Below are positions 11,686 through 19,697 of a stretch of 64,000 nucleotides of DNA, piece after piece (within the stretch, counting starts at the first letter, position 1; every line of letters starts with the position of its first letter). Origin of the DNA: an uncultured bacterium (GTDB lineage Bacteria > Verrucomicrobiota > Lentisphaeria > Victivallales > UBA1829); the NCBI GenBank assembly GCA_902780135.1, contig CACZEK010000005.1, positions 1 through 64,000 on the forward strand, written 5' to 3'. The notes under the pieces were generated by a model. It searched no databases, was not told the origin of the DNA, and worked only from the letters and a program-made list of their open reading frames with translations. The position numbers and the translations under genes were made by a program.

Positions 11686-12738
11686 TCAGGGTTTCGGGAG
11701 GGTCTTCAGCACGTCGGCGACCTTGATCGCATTCATGCAGGCGCGCGTGCCGAGCGGGCAGACGTGCTTGAAACACGGCGAGCAGGGTTCCTTGCGGTAC
11801 AGGACGTTCCATTTCGGGGAAAGCGGCCCGGTGGCGGCCATGTCGGTGGAGCCGAAGACTGCTGTGCCGGGCGTGCCGATGGCGGCGGCGAGGTGCATGA
11901 TGCCGCTGTCGTTCGCGACGCAGTACGAGGCATGTTTCAGGACGAACATGAGGGCGTGGAGCGAGGTCTTCCCGGCGAGGTTCAGCGTCAGGGAGGGCAT
12001 CAGTCCTTCGGCGCATTTTTCGCAGATCGGCGCTTCCGTCTTCGAGCCCAGCAGGATCACGAATCCGTTGCGTTTCCGCTGCCAGTGGTCCGCCACGGCG
12101 TGGAACGCGCCCGCGTCCCAGCGTTTGGCGTCGCCGAACGCCGCGCCCGGGGCGACCGCGAGGACGGGATGCTTTTCATCGGGGAAAGGACGCTCGAACG
12201 CGAGCTCGAAGCGCCGCGCGTCGAAATCCGGGCGGATGGCGGGCATGGAGACGCCGTCCCAGTCGCCGATGCCGAGTTTTTTCGCAACTTCGAGGCAGCG
12301 TTTCGCCTGATGCGGCGGATTGAGCTGACCGGAGACGCGTTTGGGGAATGTGACCGGTTCGCGGAGCAGGATGGAGCGTCCGCGCGCCGCCGCGCCGTAG
12401 AGCGGCTTCACGCCCAGATACCGCATCGCGACGGCGTCCCGGAGCGAGTTGTTGAAGAGGATGCCCGCGCCGAAATGCCGGTGGATCAGCGGAGCCATTT
12501 CCCGGCGCGTCGGGAACGCGTGCGGATCGGCGACGGGGACGATCTCGTCGACCGTCTCGGTCAGGGCGTCGAGCACGGGCGCGAGTCCGGCGGGACAGAT
12601 CACGGTGAGGGAACAGAATTCGGGCAGAAGGCGTTTCAGGAGCATGAGCGCAGGAAACGCCATCACGAGGTCGCCGAGCCAGTTCGGCGAGCGGACGAGC
12701 AGTCCTTCCTTCCATTGTTCGGGCCGGATGGCGGTCAT
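11686..12738 (-). CDS. waaF: ADP-heptose:LPS heptosyltransferase, glycosyltransferase family 9
   Basis: Transfers heptose from ADP-heptose to the lipopolysaccharide inner core at the cytoplasmic membrane. The 350 residues show the GT-B arrangement: N-terminal VRSPNWLGDLVMAFPAL (the GT9 signature), and C-terminal VAPGAAFGDAKRWDAGAF, LLGSKTEAPICE and VANDSGIMHLAAAIGTPGTAVFGST, the nucleotide-sugar binding loops. The late Cys cluster CSPCFKHVCPLGTRAC is typical of WaaF-like proteins. The ATG overlaps the acpS stop as ATGA. It is the last gene of the iorA-to-waaF unit. Together with the heptose kinase at 19.7-20.7 kb it implies a heptose-containing LPS. Confidence 0.9.
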   Translation of the reverse strand: MTAIRPEQWKEGLLVRSPNWLGDLVMAFPALMLLKRLLPEFCSLTVICPAGLAPVLDALTETVDEIVPVADPHAFPTRREMAPLIHRHFGAGILFNNSLRDAVAMRYLGVKPLYGAAARGRSILLREPVTFPKRVSGQLNPPHQAKRCLEVAKKLGIGDWDGVSMPAIRPDFDARRFELAFERPFPDEKHPVLAVAPGAAFGDAKRWDAGAFHAVADHWQRKRNGFVILLGSKTEAPICEKCAEGLMPSLTLNLAGKTSLHALMFVLKHASYCVANDSGIMHLAAAIGTPGTAVFGSTDMAATGPLSPKWNVLYRKEPCSPCFKHVCPLGTRACMNAIKVADVLKTLPKP

Positions 12739-13151
12739 GGCTGAGCCTCCCTGTTGTCCGCGTTTGCATCGTCGGCCGCTTCGAGCACGACGAACGCCGT
12801 GGCGAGTTCGCGTTCGTGGCTGATGGAGACGTGGATGCGGGTGATGCCGAGTCGTTTCGCGGTCTCGGCGGTCGCGGCGTACAGCTTCACGAACGGCTTG
12901 CCGCGTTCGTCGGACAGCACCTCGATCTCCACGAAGGCGCACTCCGCACACATGCCGGTGCCGAGCGCCTTGGAGAACGCCTCCTTGGCGGCCCAGCGGC
13001 CCGCGATGAATTCCTTCGGGTCCTTCAGCTCCGCCATGCGCTCGAGTTCGGCGGGCGTGAGGATGTTCTTGACGAAATGATGCCCGTGTTTCGCATAGAT
13101 GGACCCGACGCGGGCGCAGTCGGCGATGTCCGTTCCGATCCCGAAAATCAT
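12735..13151 (-). CDS. acpS: Holo-[acyl-carrier-protein] synthase
   Basis: Transfers 4'-phosphopantetheine from CoA to acyl carrier protein. The 138-residue length fits AcpS. The Mg-binding motifs are present: GIGTDIADCARV at the N terminus and GRWAAKEAFSKALGTG in the middle, followed by HVSISHERELATAFVV at the C terminus. ATG 13151 is preceded by GAAGGAG; an in-frame TTG at 13157 is less likely. It begins 2 bases after the radC stop and overlaps the waaF start by 4 bases, so it is translated within the polycistronic unit. Confidence 0.93.
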   Translation of the reverse strand: MIFGIGTDIADCARVGSIYAKHGHHFVKNILTPAELERMAELKDPKEFIAGRWAAKEAFSKALGTGMCAECAFVEIEVLSDERGKPFVKLYAATAETAKRLGITRIHVSISHERELATAFVVLEAADDANADNREAQP

Positions 13152-13153
13152 GT

Positions 13154-13873
13154 TCAATCTCCTTCATTCAGCTTCGTCAGCAGGCAGCCGCGTCCGCGCT
13201 CGTGTTCGTGCATCCGGTAGCTGTAGAACCCGAACCGCGAGACGATCACATGGTCCAACAGGACGATCTCAAGCGGGGCGAGCGCGTTGCGGATGCTGAA
13301 CGTGACGGCGTCGTCCTCGCGGGACGGCAGACAGCCCCCGCCGGGATGGTTGTGGCAGAGGACGACCGAATGCGCGCCGCACAGCAGGGCGTTTTTCGCG
13401 ACCTCGGACGGGAAGACGCTGATGGCGTCGACCGAACCCGTGCCGAGCGTGTCGCACCGGATCAGGCGGTTCTGCGTGTTCAGGTAAAAGACCAGCGTGA
13501 CCTCGCAGCTCTTGTCGCCGAGCTTCATGCGGGCGTAATCCGCGAAAAGCTGAGGCGAATCCAGCAGCGGCAGGGACTCCATCGTCCGCGCCAGATACCG
13601 CACGTTCGCGCTGCGGATCAGCTTCAGCAGGGTGACGGTGTTCTGTCCGAGGCCGGGCACCTGCGCCAGGTCCTCCGGGCGGGCGTCCATCACGCCGGGG
13701 AACGTGTGGAACCGGTTCAGCAGCTCCTTCGCGAGCGGCTTCACGTCGCGCCGCGGGATGGAGTACGTCAGGATCAGTTCCAGCAGTTCGTAGTCCAGGA
13801 ACGCCTCCTGCTCGTGCTTCTCGAACTTCTCGCGCAGACGCTGTCTGTGTCCGAGCCTGTCTTCCGGCGTCAT
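13154..13873 (-). CDS. radC: RadC family JAMM/MPN-type protein
   Basis: A 239-residue RadC homologue. The N-terminal helix-hairpin-helix part (LTYSIPRRDVKPLAKELLNRF, then VPGLGQNTVTLLKLI) is followed by the MPN/JAMM domain with the zinc motif CHNHPGGGCLPSREDD, in which both His and the Asp are kept. Biochemical function is unsettled despite the historic DNA-repair name. ATG 13873 overlaps the rlmD stop (ATGA) and sits 5 bases after a perfect AGGAGG; the in-frame GTG at 13879 lies inside that Shine-Dalgarno and is rejected. Confidence 0.92.
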   Translation of the reverse strand: MTPEDRLGHRQRLREKFEKHEQEAFLDYELLELILTYSIPRRDVKPLAKELLNRFHTFPGVMDARPEDLAQVPGLGQNTVTLLKLIRSANVRYLARTMESLPLLDSPQLFADYARMKLGDKSCEVTLVFYLNTQNRLIRCDTLGTGSVDAISVFPSEVAKNALLCGAHSVVLCHNHPGGGCLPSREDDAVTFSIRNALAPLEIVLLDHVIVSRFGFYSYRMHEHERGRGCLLTKLNEGD

Positions 13874-15045
13874 GCGCACCTCCTGAAAAGCGTCGCCGAC
13901 TCGAAATGGCCGGTGGCGGGGAACATGTCGATCATGCCGGCGGTTTGGATGCGGAAGCCGCGGGCGGCGAGGCGGTCGGCGTCGCGCCGCAGGGTGTCAG
14001 GGCCGCAGGAAACATACAGGATGGCCACCGGACCGAATTCTCCGATCTCGCGCGTCAGAGAGGCCGGAAGGCCCGTTCTCGGCGGATCCACGAGGACACA
14101 GCACTTCGCCGGATCGCAGGAAGACGCCAGAGTGCGGAACGCCTCGCCCGCGTCCGCCGCCAGAAACGCGCAGCGGCCGGAGACGCCGTGTTGCGCCGCG
14201 TTGTATTTTGCCGCGTCGATCGCCGCCTTGTCCAGCTCGACCGCACGCGCCGTGATGCCGGGGATATGCTCCGCCGCGAGGATGGAGAACACGCCGGAGC
14301 CGCAGTAGAGCTCGAGGAGCTGTTCCGCCCCGGTCTTCTCCAGCAGCGCCAGGACGCGTTCCGCCAGCGCGGACGCCATGTCGATGCTGACCTGGAAAAA
14401 CGATGCTTTCGGCACGCGGAAGTCCCCGAACGCGCCGAGCCGTTCCGTCAGGTGCGCGATCCGCCGCCAGGCGTCCGAACCGGAGTCCAGCGCGCCGTCG
14501 TGAAGCGTCCGGCGGAACGTGCGTTTCTGTCCGTCGGCGCCGGGTTCGGCGGCCGCGAGGAGTTCGCGGATGGCGGGGTGTCCGAGCGGGCAGTCCGGCA
14601 CGGGGACCGCGGTGCGGTTGTCGAGTCCGCGGTAGCAGAACGCCCCGTTTTCGCAGACAAATGTGAGCTTGTTCCGGTATCCGTTGCGCGAGGGTGCGCC
14701 GAGGGGCGGCAGGAAGTCGATGTCTCCGGCGGCGGGATTGCCGCGCGTCAGGAAATCGCTGAACTGGCGGTTCTTCCATTCCAGCTCGCAGTCGTAGGAG
14801 GCATGGCGGTACGCGCAGCCGGGACACGTCCCCGCGAGCGGGCAGTCCGGCGCGCGGCGTTCCGGCGAAGCTTCCAGCACCTCCAGCAATTCGGCGCGCG
14901 CAAACGATTTCGCGTCGCGGACGATCCCGGCGCGGACCGTTTCGCCGGGCAGCGCGCCCGGGACGAAACAGACCTTGCCGTCCGGGAGCCGGCCGACGCC
15001 GTCGCCCCCGAACGCAATACGCGAAACCGGAACGGAAAACTCCAT
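13870..15045 (-). CDS. 23S rRNA (uracil-5-)-methyltransferase, RlmD/RumA family
   Basis: SAM-dependent enzyme methylating C5 of uridine in RNA. In 391 residues: an N-terminal TRAM-like beta barrel (FGGDGVGRLPDGKVCFVPGALPGE), four Cys for a [4Fe-4S] cluster (C68, C74, C77, C86), the SAM site LLELYCGSGVFSI, VDPPRTGL, and the catalytic Cys in YVSCGPDTLRRD. The C terminus ends in MFPATGHFESATLF, as usual. Whether it targets U1939, U747 or tRNA U54 cannot be told from the sequence. The ATG overlaps the stop of the ACT gene; the RadC start overlaps its stop. Confidence 0.9.
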   Translation of the reverse strand: MEFSVPVSRIAFGGDGVGRLPDGKVCFVPGALPGETVRAGIVRDAKSFARAELLEVLEASPERRAPDCPLAGTCPGCAYRHASYDCELEWKNRQFSDFLTRGNPAAGDIDFLPPLGAPSRNGYRNKLTFVCENGAFCYRGLDNRTAVPVPDCPLGHPAIRELLAAAEPGADGQKRTFRRTLHDGALDSGSDAWRRIAHLTERLGAFGDFRVPKASFFQVSIDMASALAERVLALLEKTGAEQLLELYCGSGVFSILAAEHIPGITARAVELDKAAIDAAKYNAAQHGVSGRCAFLAADAGEAFRTLASSCDPAKCCVLVDPPRTGLPASLTREIGEFGPVAILYVSCGPDTLRRDADRLAARGFRIQTAGMIDMFPATGHFESATLFRRCA

Positions 15046-15482
15046 CAATCGGGGATTTCCTTGAAGAGGTCGAGCGGTTCGACGAGCTTCAGTTCGCTGC
15101 GGATCTTGGAGATGGCGTCGTCCGGGTCGGCGAAGCGGAAGATGATGGCGGCCCTGCCGTGGAGTCCGGCGGCGAAGGCGTAGAGGTATTCGATGTTGAC
15201 CTGATGCCTGTCGAGGACTTCGAGCACTTTGCTGAGGCTTCCGGCAGCGTGGTCGACCTCGATCGCGACGACGTCGGTGATCTTGACGGCGAAGTCATGG
15301 GCCTCGAGGAGGTCGCGCGCCTTCTCCCAGTCGCGGATCAGGAGGCGCAGCACGCCGAAGAACTTGCTGTCGCTGAGCGAGAGCGTCGAGATGTTGATCC
15401 CGTTGTCGGCCAGAAGTTTGAGCGCGGAGTTGACCGTGCCGGGCTTGTTTTCCACGAAGAGGGAAATCTGCTTGAGTTTCAT
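15045..15482 (-). CDS. Tandem ACT-domain protein
   Basis: A 145-residue cytoplasmic protein made of two ACT domains (about 1-70, starting KQISLFVENKPGTVNSALKLL, and 71-140, with AGSLSKVLEVLDRHQVNIEYLY). ACT domains bind amino acids. Proteins of this kind are regularly encoded beside phenylacetate-CoA ligase and indolepyruvate:ferredoxin oxidoreductase, as here (19 bases after paaK), so it probably senses an aromatic or branched-chain amino acid linked to that pathway. The ligand is inferred, not visible. Confidence 0.88.
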   Translation of the reverse strand: MKLKQISLFVENKPGTVNSALKLLADNGINISTLSLSDSKFFGVLRLLIRDWEKARDLLEAHDFAVKITDVVAIEVDHAAGSLSKVLEVLDRHQVNIEYLYAFAAGLHGRAAIIFRFADPDDAISKIRSELKLVEPLDLFKEIPD

Positions 15483-15501
15483 TCTGACGTCTCCTGTCCG
15501 G

Positions 15502-16830
15502 TTAGCTGTTGAGGTTGCGGCGGTCGATCACGCGCTTTGCTTTGCCCTCGCTCCTGGGGATGGAGTTCGGGGCGCACATCTTCACGAAGACGCGGATGCC
15601 GAGGATGCGTTCGATGGCGTGGCTGATGGTGTGGCGGATGTCCTCGATGGCGGACACGCGGTCGTGGAAGATGGTCTCGTTGACCTCGATGTCGACCTCG
15701 ATGTTGTCCAGGCCGTGGTCGCGGGTCAGGATGATCTGGTACACGGGCAGGACCGATTCCACGCTCAGGATCGCCGTCTCGATCTGCGTCGGGAAGACGT
15801 TCACGCCGCGGATGATGAACATGTCGTCGCTGCGGCGGCCGATCTTGCTGATCCGGCGGATGGTGCGTCCGCAGGCGCATTTCGAGGTCATGATGCTGGT
15901 GATGTCGCGGGTGCGGTAGCGGATCATCGGCATGGCGCGCTTCGCCAGCGTGGTGAGGACGAGTTCGCCCTCCTGGCCGTCCGGGAGGACCTCGCCGGTC
16001 GCGGGGTCGATGATCTCGGGGTAGAAGAAGTCTTCGAAGATGTGCAGGCCGTCCTGTTCGGGGCAGGAGCAGCCGACGCCGGGCCCGACGATCTCGGAGA
16101 GGCCGTAGATGTCGTACGCCCGGATGCCCGCCTTCTTTTCGATCTGGGCGCGCATGGCTTCGGTCCAGGGCTCCGCGCCGAAGATGCCGAGGCGGACGGG
16201 GAGCTCGCGCATGTCGACGCCCATCTTTTCGGCGGTCTCGATCATGTGCAGGAAATAGCTCGGGGTGCACGCCACGCAGGTCACGCCGAAGTCCTTCATC
16301 AGCATCACCTGGCGTTCCGTGTTGCCGCCGGACGCCGGGATCACGGTCGCGCCGATCTTCTCGAATCCGCTGTGCGCGCCGAGGCCGCCGGTGAAGAGGC
16401 CGTAGCCGTAGGAGATCTGCGCGATGTCGCCTTCATGGACGCCGACCGCCGCGAGGGCGCGGGCGACCGCCGTCGACCACACGTCGAGGTCCTGGCGGGT
16501 ATACGCCACCACGATGGGCTTGCCGGTCGTGCCGCTGGACGCGTGAAGGCGCACGATGTCCTTCATCGGCGAGGCGAAAAGGCCGAAGGGATAGGTGTCG
16601 CGGAGGTCCGCCTTCACCGTAAACGGGAGCAGGCGGATATCTTCGAGCTTCTGAATGTCGTCGGGCTTCACGCCGCGCTCGTCGAGGCGCGCCTTGAAGA
16701 GCGGGACGTTTGCGTAGGCGAGGTTGACCATTTCCCGGAGCCGTGCGAGCTGGAGCGAATGGAGCTGTTCCTGCGGGATGAAGTCCATCGCGCTGATGGG
16801 ATTCATCGGGACTGCCTTGGAGGGTTTCAT
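15502..16830 (-). CDS. paaK: Phenylacetate-CoA ligase (aryl/acyl-CoA ligase)
   Basis: Adenylate-forming ligase joining an aryl acid and CoA with ATP, or running in reverse to conserve energy as ATP. The 442-residue length is typical. Visible motifs are the P-loop ASSGTTGKPIVVAYT (A3), GIFGAEPWTE, YDIYGLSEIVGPGVG (A5), and RYRTRDITS before the C-terminal domain that starts at about residue 335. It lies between iorB and the ACT gene; in such clusters the ligase handles the aryl-acetyl-CoA produced by the oxidoreductase. The substrate is inferred. Confidence 0.9.
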   Translation of the reverse strand: MKPSKAVPMNPISAMDFIPQEQLHSLQLARLREMVNLAYANVPLFKARLDERGVKPDDIQKLEDIRLLPFTVKADLRDTYPFGLFASPMKDIVRLHASSGTTGKPIVVAYTRQDLDVWSTAVARALAAVGVHEGDIAQISYGYGLFTGGLGAHSGFEKIGATVIPASGGNTERQVMLMKDFGVTCVACTPSYFLHMIETAEKMGVDMRELPVRLGIFGAEPWTEAMRAQIEKKAGIRAYDIYGLSEIVGPGVGCSCPEQDGLHIFEDFFYPEIIDPATGEVLPDGQEGELVLTTLAKRAMPMIRYRTRDITSIMTSKCACGRTIRRISKIGRRSDDMFIIRGVNVFPTQIETAILSVESVLPVYQIILTRDHGLDNIEVDIEVNETIFHDRVSAIEDIRHTISHAIERILGIRVFVKMCAPNSIPRSEGKAKRVIDRRNLNS

Positions 16831-16888
16831 GATGGTGCCTTTTGGTGGTGGTTTAGATAATTTGGGTTAGAGGTTGAATTGTTGTCGG

Positions 16889-17359
16889 TCAGATGCCCGC
16901 GCCGCGGCGGAACGCCAGCACGTTTGCCTCGCCGACGGGGCCGGCGAAGTTCTCGCGGATCAGGGTCTCCCACAGGTCCGCGGGGAACTTGAGGTAACGG
17001 TTCAGCACGCCCAGCATCGCGATGTTCGCCATGCGGGACTTCGCGTCGTCGGCGGACAGGTCGGACGGACGCACGATGGCCGTGGCGTCGTTCAGGTACG
17101 GGCGCGCGACCTCGATCTGGTCCTCGGAGACCGCCACGAGGTAGTCGGTCATGCCGACGGGGACCATCGGGCTGAGGACTTTTTTGCCGAAGCGGACGTC
17201 GCTGGAGACGGAGCCGCCGCGCTGGCTCATGCCGTGGAGTTCGCTTTTCTTGACGTCGAATCCGAGGCGGAACGCCGCTTCGGTGAGCATATCGGATGCG
17301 CGGATGATACCCTGGCCGCCGATGCCGACGAACAGGACGTTGGTAATGTCTCGACTCAT
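16889..17359 (-). CDS. iorB: Indolepyruvate:ferredoxin oxidoreductase, beta subunit
   Basis: Gamma-type domain subunit of the 2-oxoacid:ferredoxin oxidoreductase that turns aryl pyruvates into aryl-acetyl-CoA. It begins TNVLFVGIGGQGIIRASDML, the family signature, with SELHGMSQRGGSVSSDVRFG following. At 156 residues it is shorter than the usual 190 or so, lacking the usual C-terminal end. The ATG overlaps the iorA stop (ATGA), so the subunits are translationally coupled. paaK follows after 58 bases. Confidence 0.88.
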   Translation of the reverse strand: MSRDITNVLFVGIGGQGIIRASDMLTEAAFRLGFDVKKSELHGMSQRGGSVSSDVRFGKKVLSPMVPVGMTDYLVAVSEDQIEVARPYLNDATAIVRPSDLSADDAKSRMANIAMLGVLNRYLKFPADLWETLIRENFAGPVGEANVLAFRRGAGI

Positions 17360-18957
17360 TTTTTCACCTCGGTGGAATTTGCCATTTTCGCCATCTTCTT
17401 CATCTGCATCAGGCACGGACGGCGCACGATGATCACGGTGGCGTCGTTGGACGCCAGGCGTTCCTGCAGGAGCGCGCGGTAGCCGTCGTTGTCGCCGACG
17501 GGGTCCACGATGTCGACGTGGTCGACGCCGAGCGCACGGCAGACGTCCTCGAGCTTGATCGGGACCGCCGGGGTCTTGTCCAGATGGTAGCCGGTGGCGG
17601 CGTGCTCCTGGAGCCCGGTCATCGCCGTCGTGCCGTTGTCGAGCAGCAGGACCACGTGCCCGGTCGCGGGCTTGTTGTAGACCATGTCCACGACGCCGGT
17701 CAGGCCGCTGTGCAGGAACGTGCTGTCGCCGATCACGCTGACCACGCGGCGGGCTTCGGGCGAATCGCCGAGCGTGCGGCGGAGTCCGAGCCCCATGCCG
17801 ATGCTCGCGCCCATGCACTCGGAGGCGTCCATGGCGCTGAACGGCGGCAGCACGCCGAGCGTGTAGCAGCCGATGTCGCCCAGCACGGTCAGCTTCAGGT
17901 CGCTGAGCAGTTCGAACGTCTTGCGGTGCGGGCAGCCGGGGCAGAGCGCGGGGGGACGGCCCGGAGCGCCCGCGGGCGGCGGCGTGGTGTCGTGCGCGAG
18001 GAGCTGTTTCACGCGGCCCACGGAGAGTTCGCCGCATTCGAACGCGTCTTCCTTGCCCTCGACCGCGATCCCCGCTGCGCGGAGATTTTCCTCCAGGAAC
18101 CGGCTGCCCTCCTCGACGACGACGAACCGCTTCACGCCGGAGGCGAACTTGCGGATGGCGTCCATCGGGAGCGGCCAGGTCATTTTCAGCTGGAGCACGG
18201 CGGCTTCGGGGGCGGCCTCCAGCACATGCTGGACGCTCACGCCGGAGGCGAGGACTCCGAGCTCGGAGGAACCGCCGTTGAGGACCGTGTGAAGGTCGGA
18301 GGATTCGTTGTACTCCGCGAGGTCGTGCATCACCCGGATGAGGCGGACATGGGCGCGGCGGGCGTATGCCGGGATCATGACCTTGGTCGCGGGATCGGCC
18401 TTGTACGGAGCCGGACGGAACGCTTCGGGTTCCTTCCACAGCTCGACGGGCCCCATGGAGTGGCAGACGCGCGTGGTCATGCGGAGCAGGACCGGCACCT
18501 TGAACTTTTCGGAGAGCTCGAACGCGCGGATGGTCAGGTCGTAGGCTTCCTGGCTGGAGGACGGCTCCAGCATCGGCAACTGCGCGAACTTCGCGTAGTT
18601 GCGGTTGTCCTGTTCGTTCTGGCTGGACACCATGCCCGGGTCGTCCGCGGACACGATCACGAGGCCGCCGTTGACGCCCATGTAGGTCAGCGTGAACAGC
18701 GGATCGGCAGCCACGTTCAGCCCGACGTGCTTCATCGTCACCAGCGCGCGCCCGTTGCCGAGCGAAACGCCCGTCGCGACTTCCAGCGCGACTTTCTCGT
18801 TGGGCGACCACTGGGCCGCGCCGCCGATGGAGGTGAGGGTTTCAAGGATTTCCGTGGACGGTGTGCCGGGATAGCCGGCCCCCAGCGTCACGCCGCACGC
18901 TTTCGCGCCGTAGGCGATCGCGCCGTCGCCGCTCAAGATCATTTTTTTGTCAGCCAT
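17356..18957 (-). CDS. iorA: Indolepyruvate:ferredoxin oxidoreductase, alpha subunit, without C-terminal ferredoxin domain
   Basis: TPP-dependent catalytic subunit oxidising aryl pyruvates, from amino acid transamination, to aryl-acetyl-CoA. The pyrimidine-binding domain (GAKACGVTLGAGYPGTPSTEI) and the central domain are followed by the TPP/Mg part with CPGCPHRKTF, GDIGCYTLG and VIGDSTFLHSG. IorA proteins normally run past 580 residues and end in a ferredoxin domain with two CxxCxxCxxxC clusters. This one stops at 533, just after VIIVRRPC, where that domain should begin, and shows no such clusters. Electrons would need another carrier or subunit. It is the first gene of the eight-gene minus-strand unit. 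Confidence 0.9.
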   Translation of the reverse strand: MADKKMILSGDGAIAYGAKACGVTLGAGYPGTPSTEILETLTSIGGAAQWSPNEKVALEVATGVSLGNGRALVTMKHVGLNVAADPLFTLTYMGVNGGLVIVSADDPGMVSSQNEQDNRNYAKFAQLPMLEPSSSQEAYDLTIRAFELSEKFKVPVLLRMTTRVCHSMGPVELWKEPEAFRPAPYKADPATKVMIPAYARRAHVRLIRVMHDLAEYNESSDLHTVLNGGSSELGVLASGVSVQHVLEAAPEAAVLQLKMTWPLPMDAIRKFASGVKRFVVVEEGSRFLEENLRAAGIAVEGKEDAFECGELSVGRVKQLLAHDTTPPPAGAPGRPPALCPGCPHRKTFELLSDLKLTVLGDIGCYTLGVLPPFSAMDASECMGASIGMGLGLRRTLGDSPEARRVVSVIGDSTFLHSGLTGVVDMVYNKPATGHVVLLLDNGTTAMTGLQEHAATGYHLDKTPAVPIKLEDVCRALGVDHVDIVDPVGDNDGYRALLQERLASNDATVIIVRRPCLMQMKKMAKMANSTEVKK

Positions 18958-19026
18958 GGTACGCCCTGATTATTGTTTCCTGTCCCTGTTTGAGGGAAAT
19001 ATTTGTTTTGTGAAAAAGGCTATCTA

Positions 19027-19054
19027 AATATAATGCACGAACGCGATTTTTCAA
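19027..19054 (-). promoter_or_regulatory. Sigma-70 promoter for the iorA-to-waaF unit
   Basis: On the minus strand: TTGAAA (19054-19049), 16-bp spacer, TATATT (19032-19027), about 65 bases upstream of the iorA ATG. No other promoter-like gap is obvious before waaF, so it may serve all eight genes. Confidence 0.65.
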
Positions 19055-19103
19055 TAGGGAGAGCGGAAAAAGACGAAACGGAACCGGGCGGACGGAAAAA
19101 CGG

Positions 19104-19697
19104 TCAGGCGAGTTTCAGCAGATACTCGACCGTCTCTTTCAGGCGTTCCACGGGGAGCCCGATGACGTTCGTGAGCGAGCCGTCGATCTTCTCGACGATG
19201 TCCTCGCCGTGCTCCTGGATGGCGTACGCCCCCGCCTTGTCCAGCACGTTGACGGCTTTCACGTAGGCGTCGACGGCTTCGGGGGTCAGCGTGCGGAACG
19301 TCACGTGCGTGATGTCTTCGAACCGCACGAGGATGTCGGCTTCGACGCAGCGGACGCAGACTCCGGTCGCCACGTCGTGCGTGCGCCCGGAGAGCTTCGC
19401 AAGGATGCGTTTCGCGTCCTCGAGGTCGGCGGGCTTGCCGATCGTCTCGCCTTCGAACCGGATCACGGTGTCCGCGCCGATCACGAGCGCCTGCGGATTC
19501 ATGCGGGCGACCGCTTCCGCCTTGAGAAACGCGTTCTCCAGCGGGTCGGCGCCCTCCTCCGCATGCGAGGTCACGATCCGCATGTCCGCGAACGCCGCCC
19601 CCGCTTCCCTGAGCAGGGCGGACCTGCGCGGCGAGGCGGAGGCGAGGATGACCGGGCGGCACTGGGAAATGCCGGTTCCGCCCGCCGGATCAGACAT
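19104..19697 (-). CDS. maf: Maf-family nucleoside triphosphate pyrophosphatase
   Basis: House-cleaning NTP pyrophosphatase acting on dTTP/UTP or modified nucleotides. The 197-residue protein has the Maf signature ILASASPRRSALLREAG, then IGADTVI with the catalytic Asp, KPADLEDAKRIL, and GAYAIQEHGEDIVEKIDGS, NVIGLPVERL near the end. Which Maf substrate group it belongs to is not clear. Its ATG overlaps the end of the heptose kinase gene by 8 bases. Confidence 0.92.
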   Translation of the reverse strand: MSDPAGGTGISQCRPVILASASPRRSALLREAGAAFADMRIVTSHAEEGADPLENAFLKAEAVARMNPQALVIGADTVIRFEGETIGKPADLEDAKRILAKLSGRTHDVATGVCVRCVEADILVRFEDITHVTFRTLTPEAVDAYVKAVNVLDKAGAYAIQEHGEDIVEKIDGSLTNVIGLPVERLKETVEYLLKLA

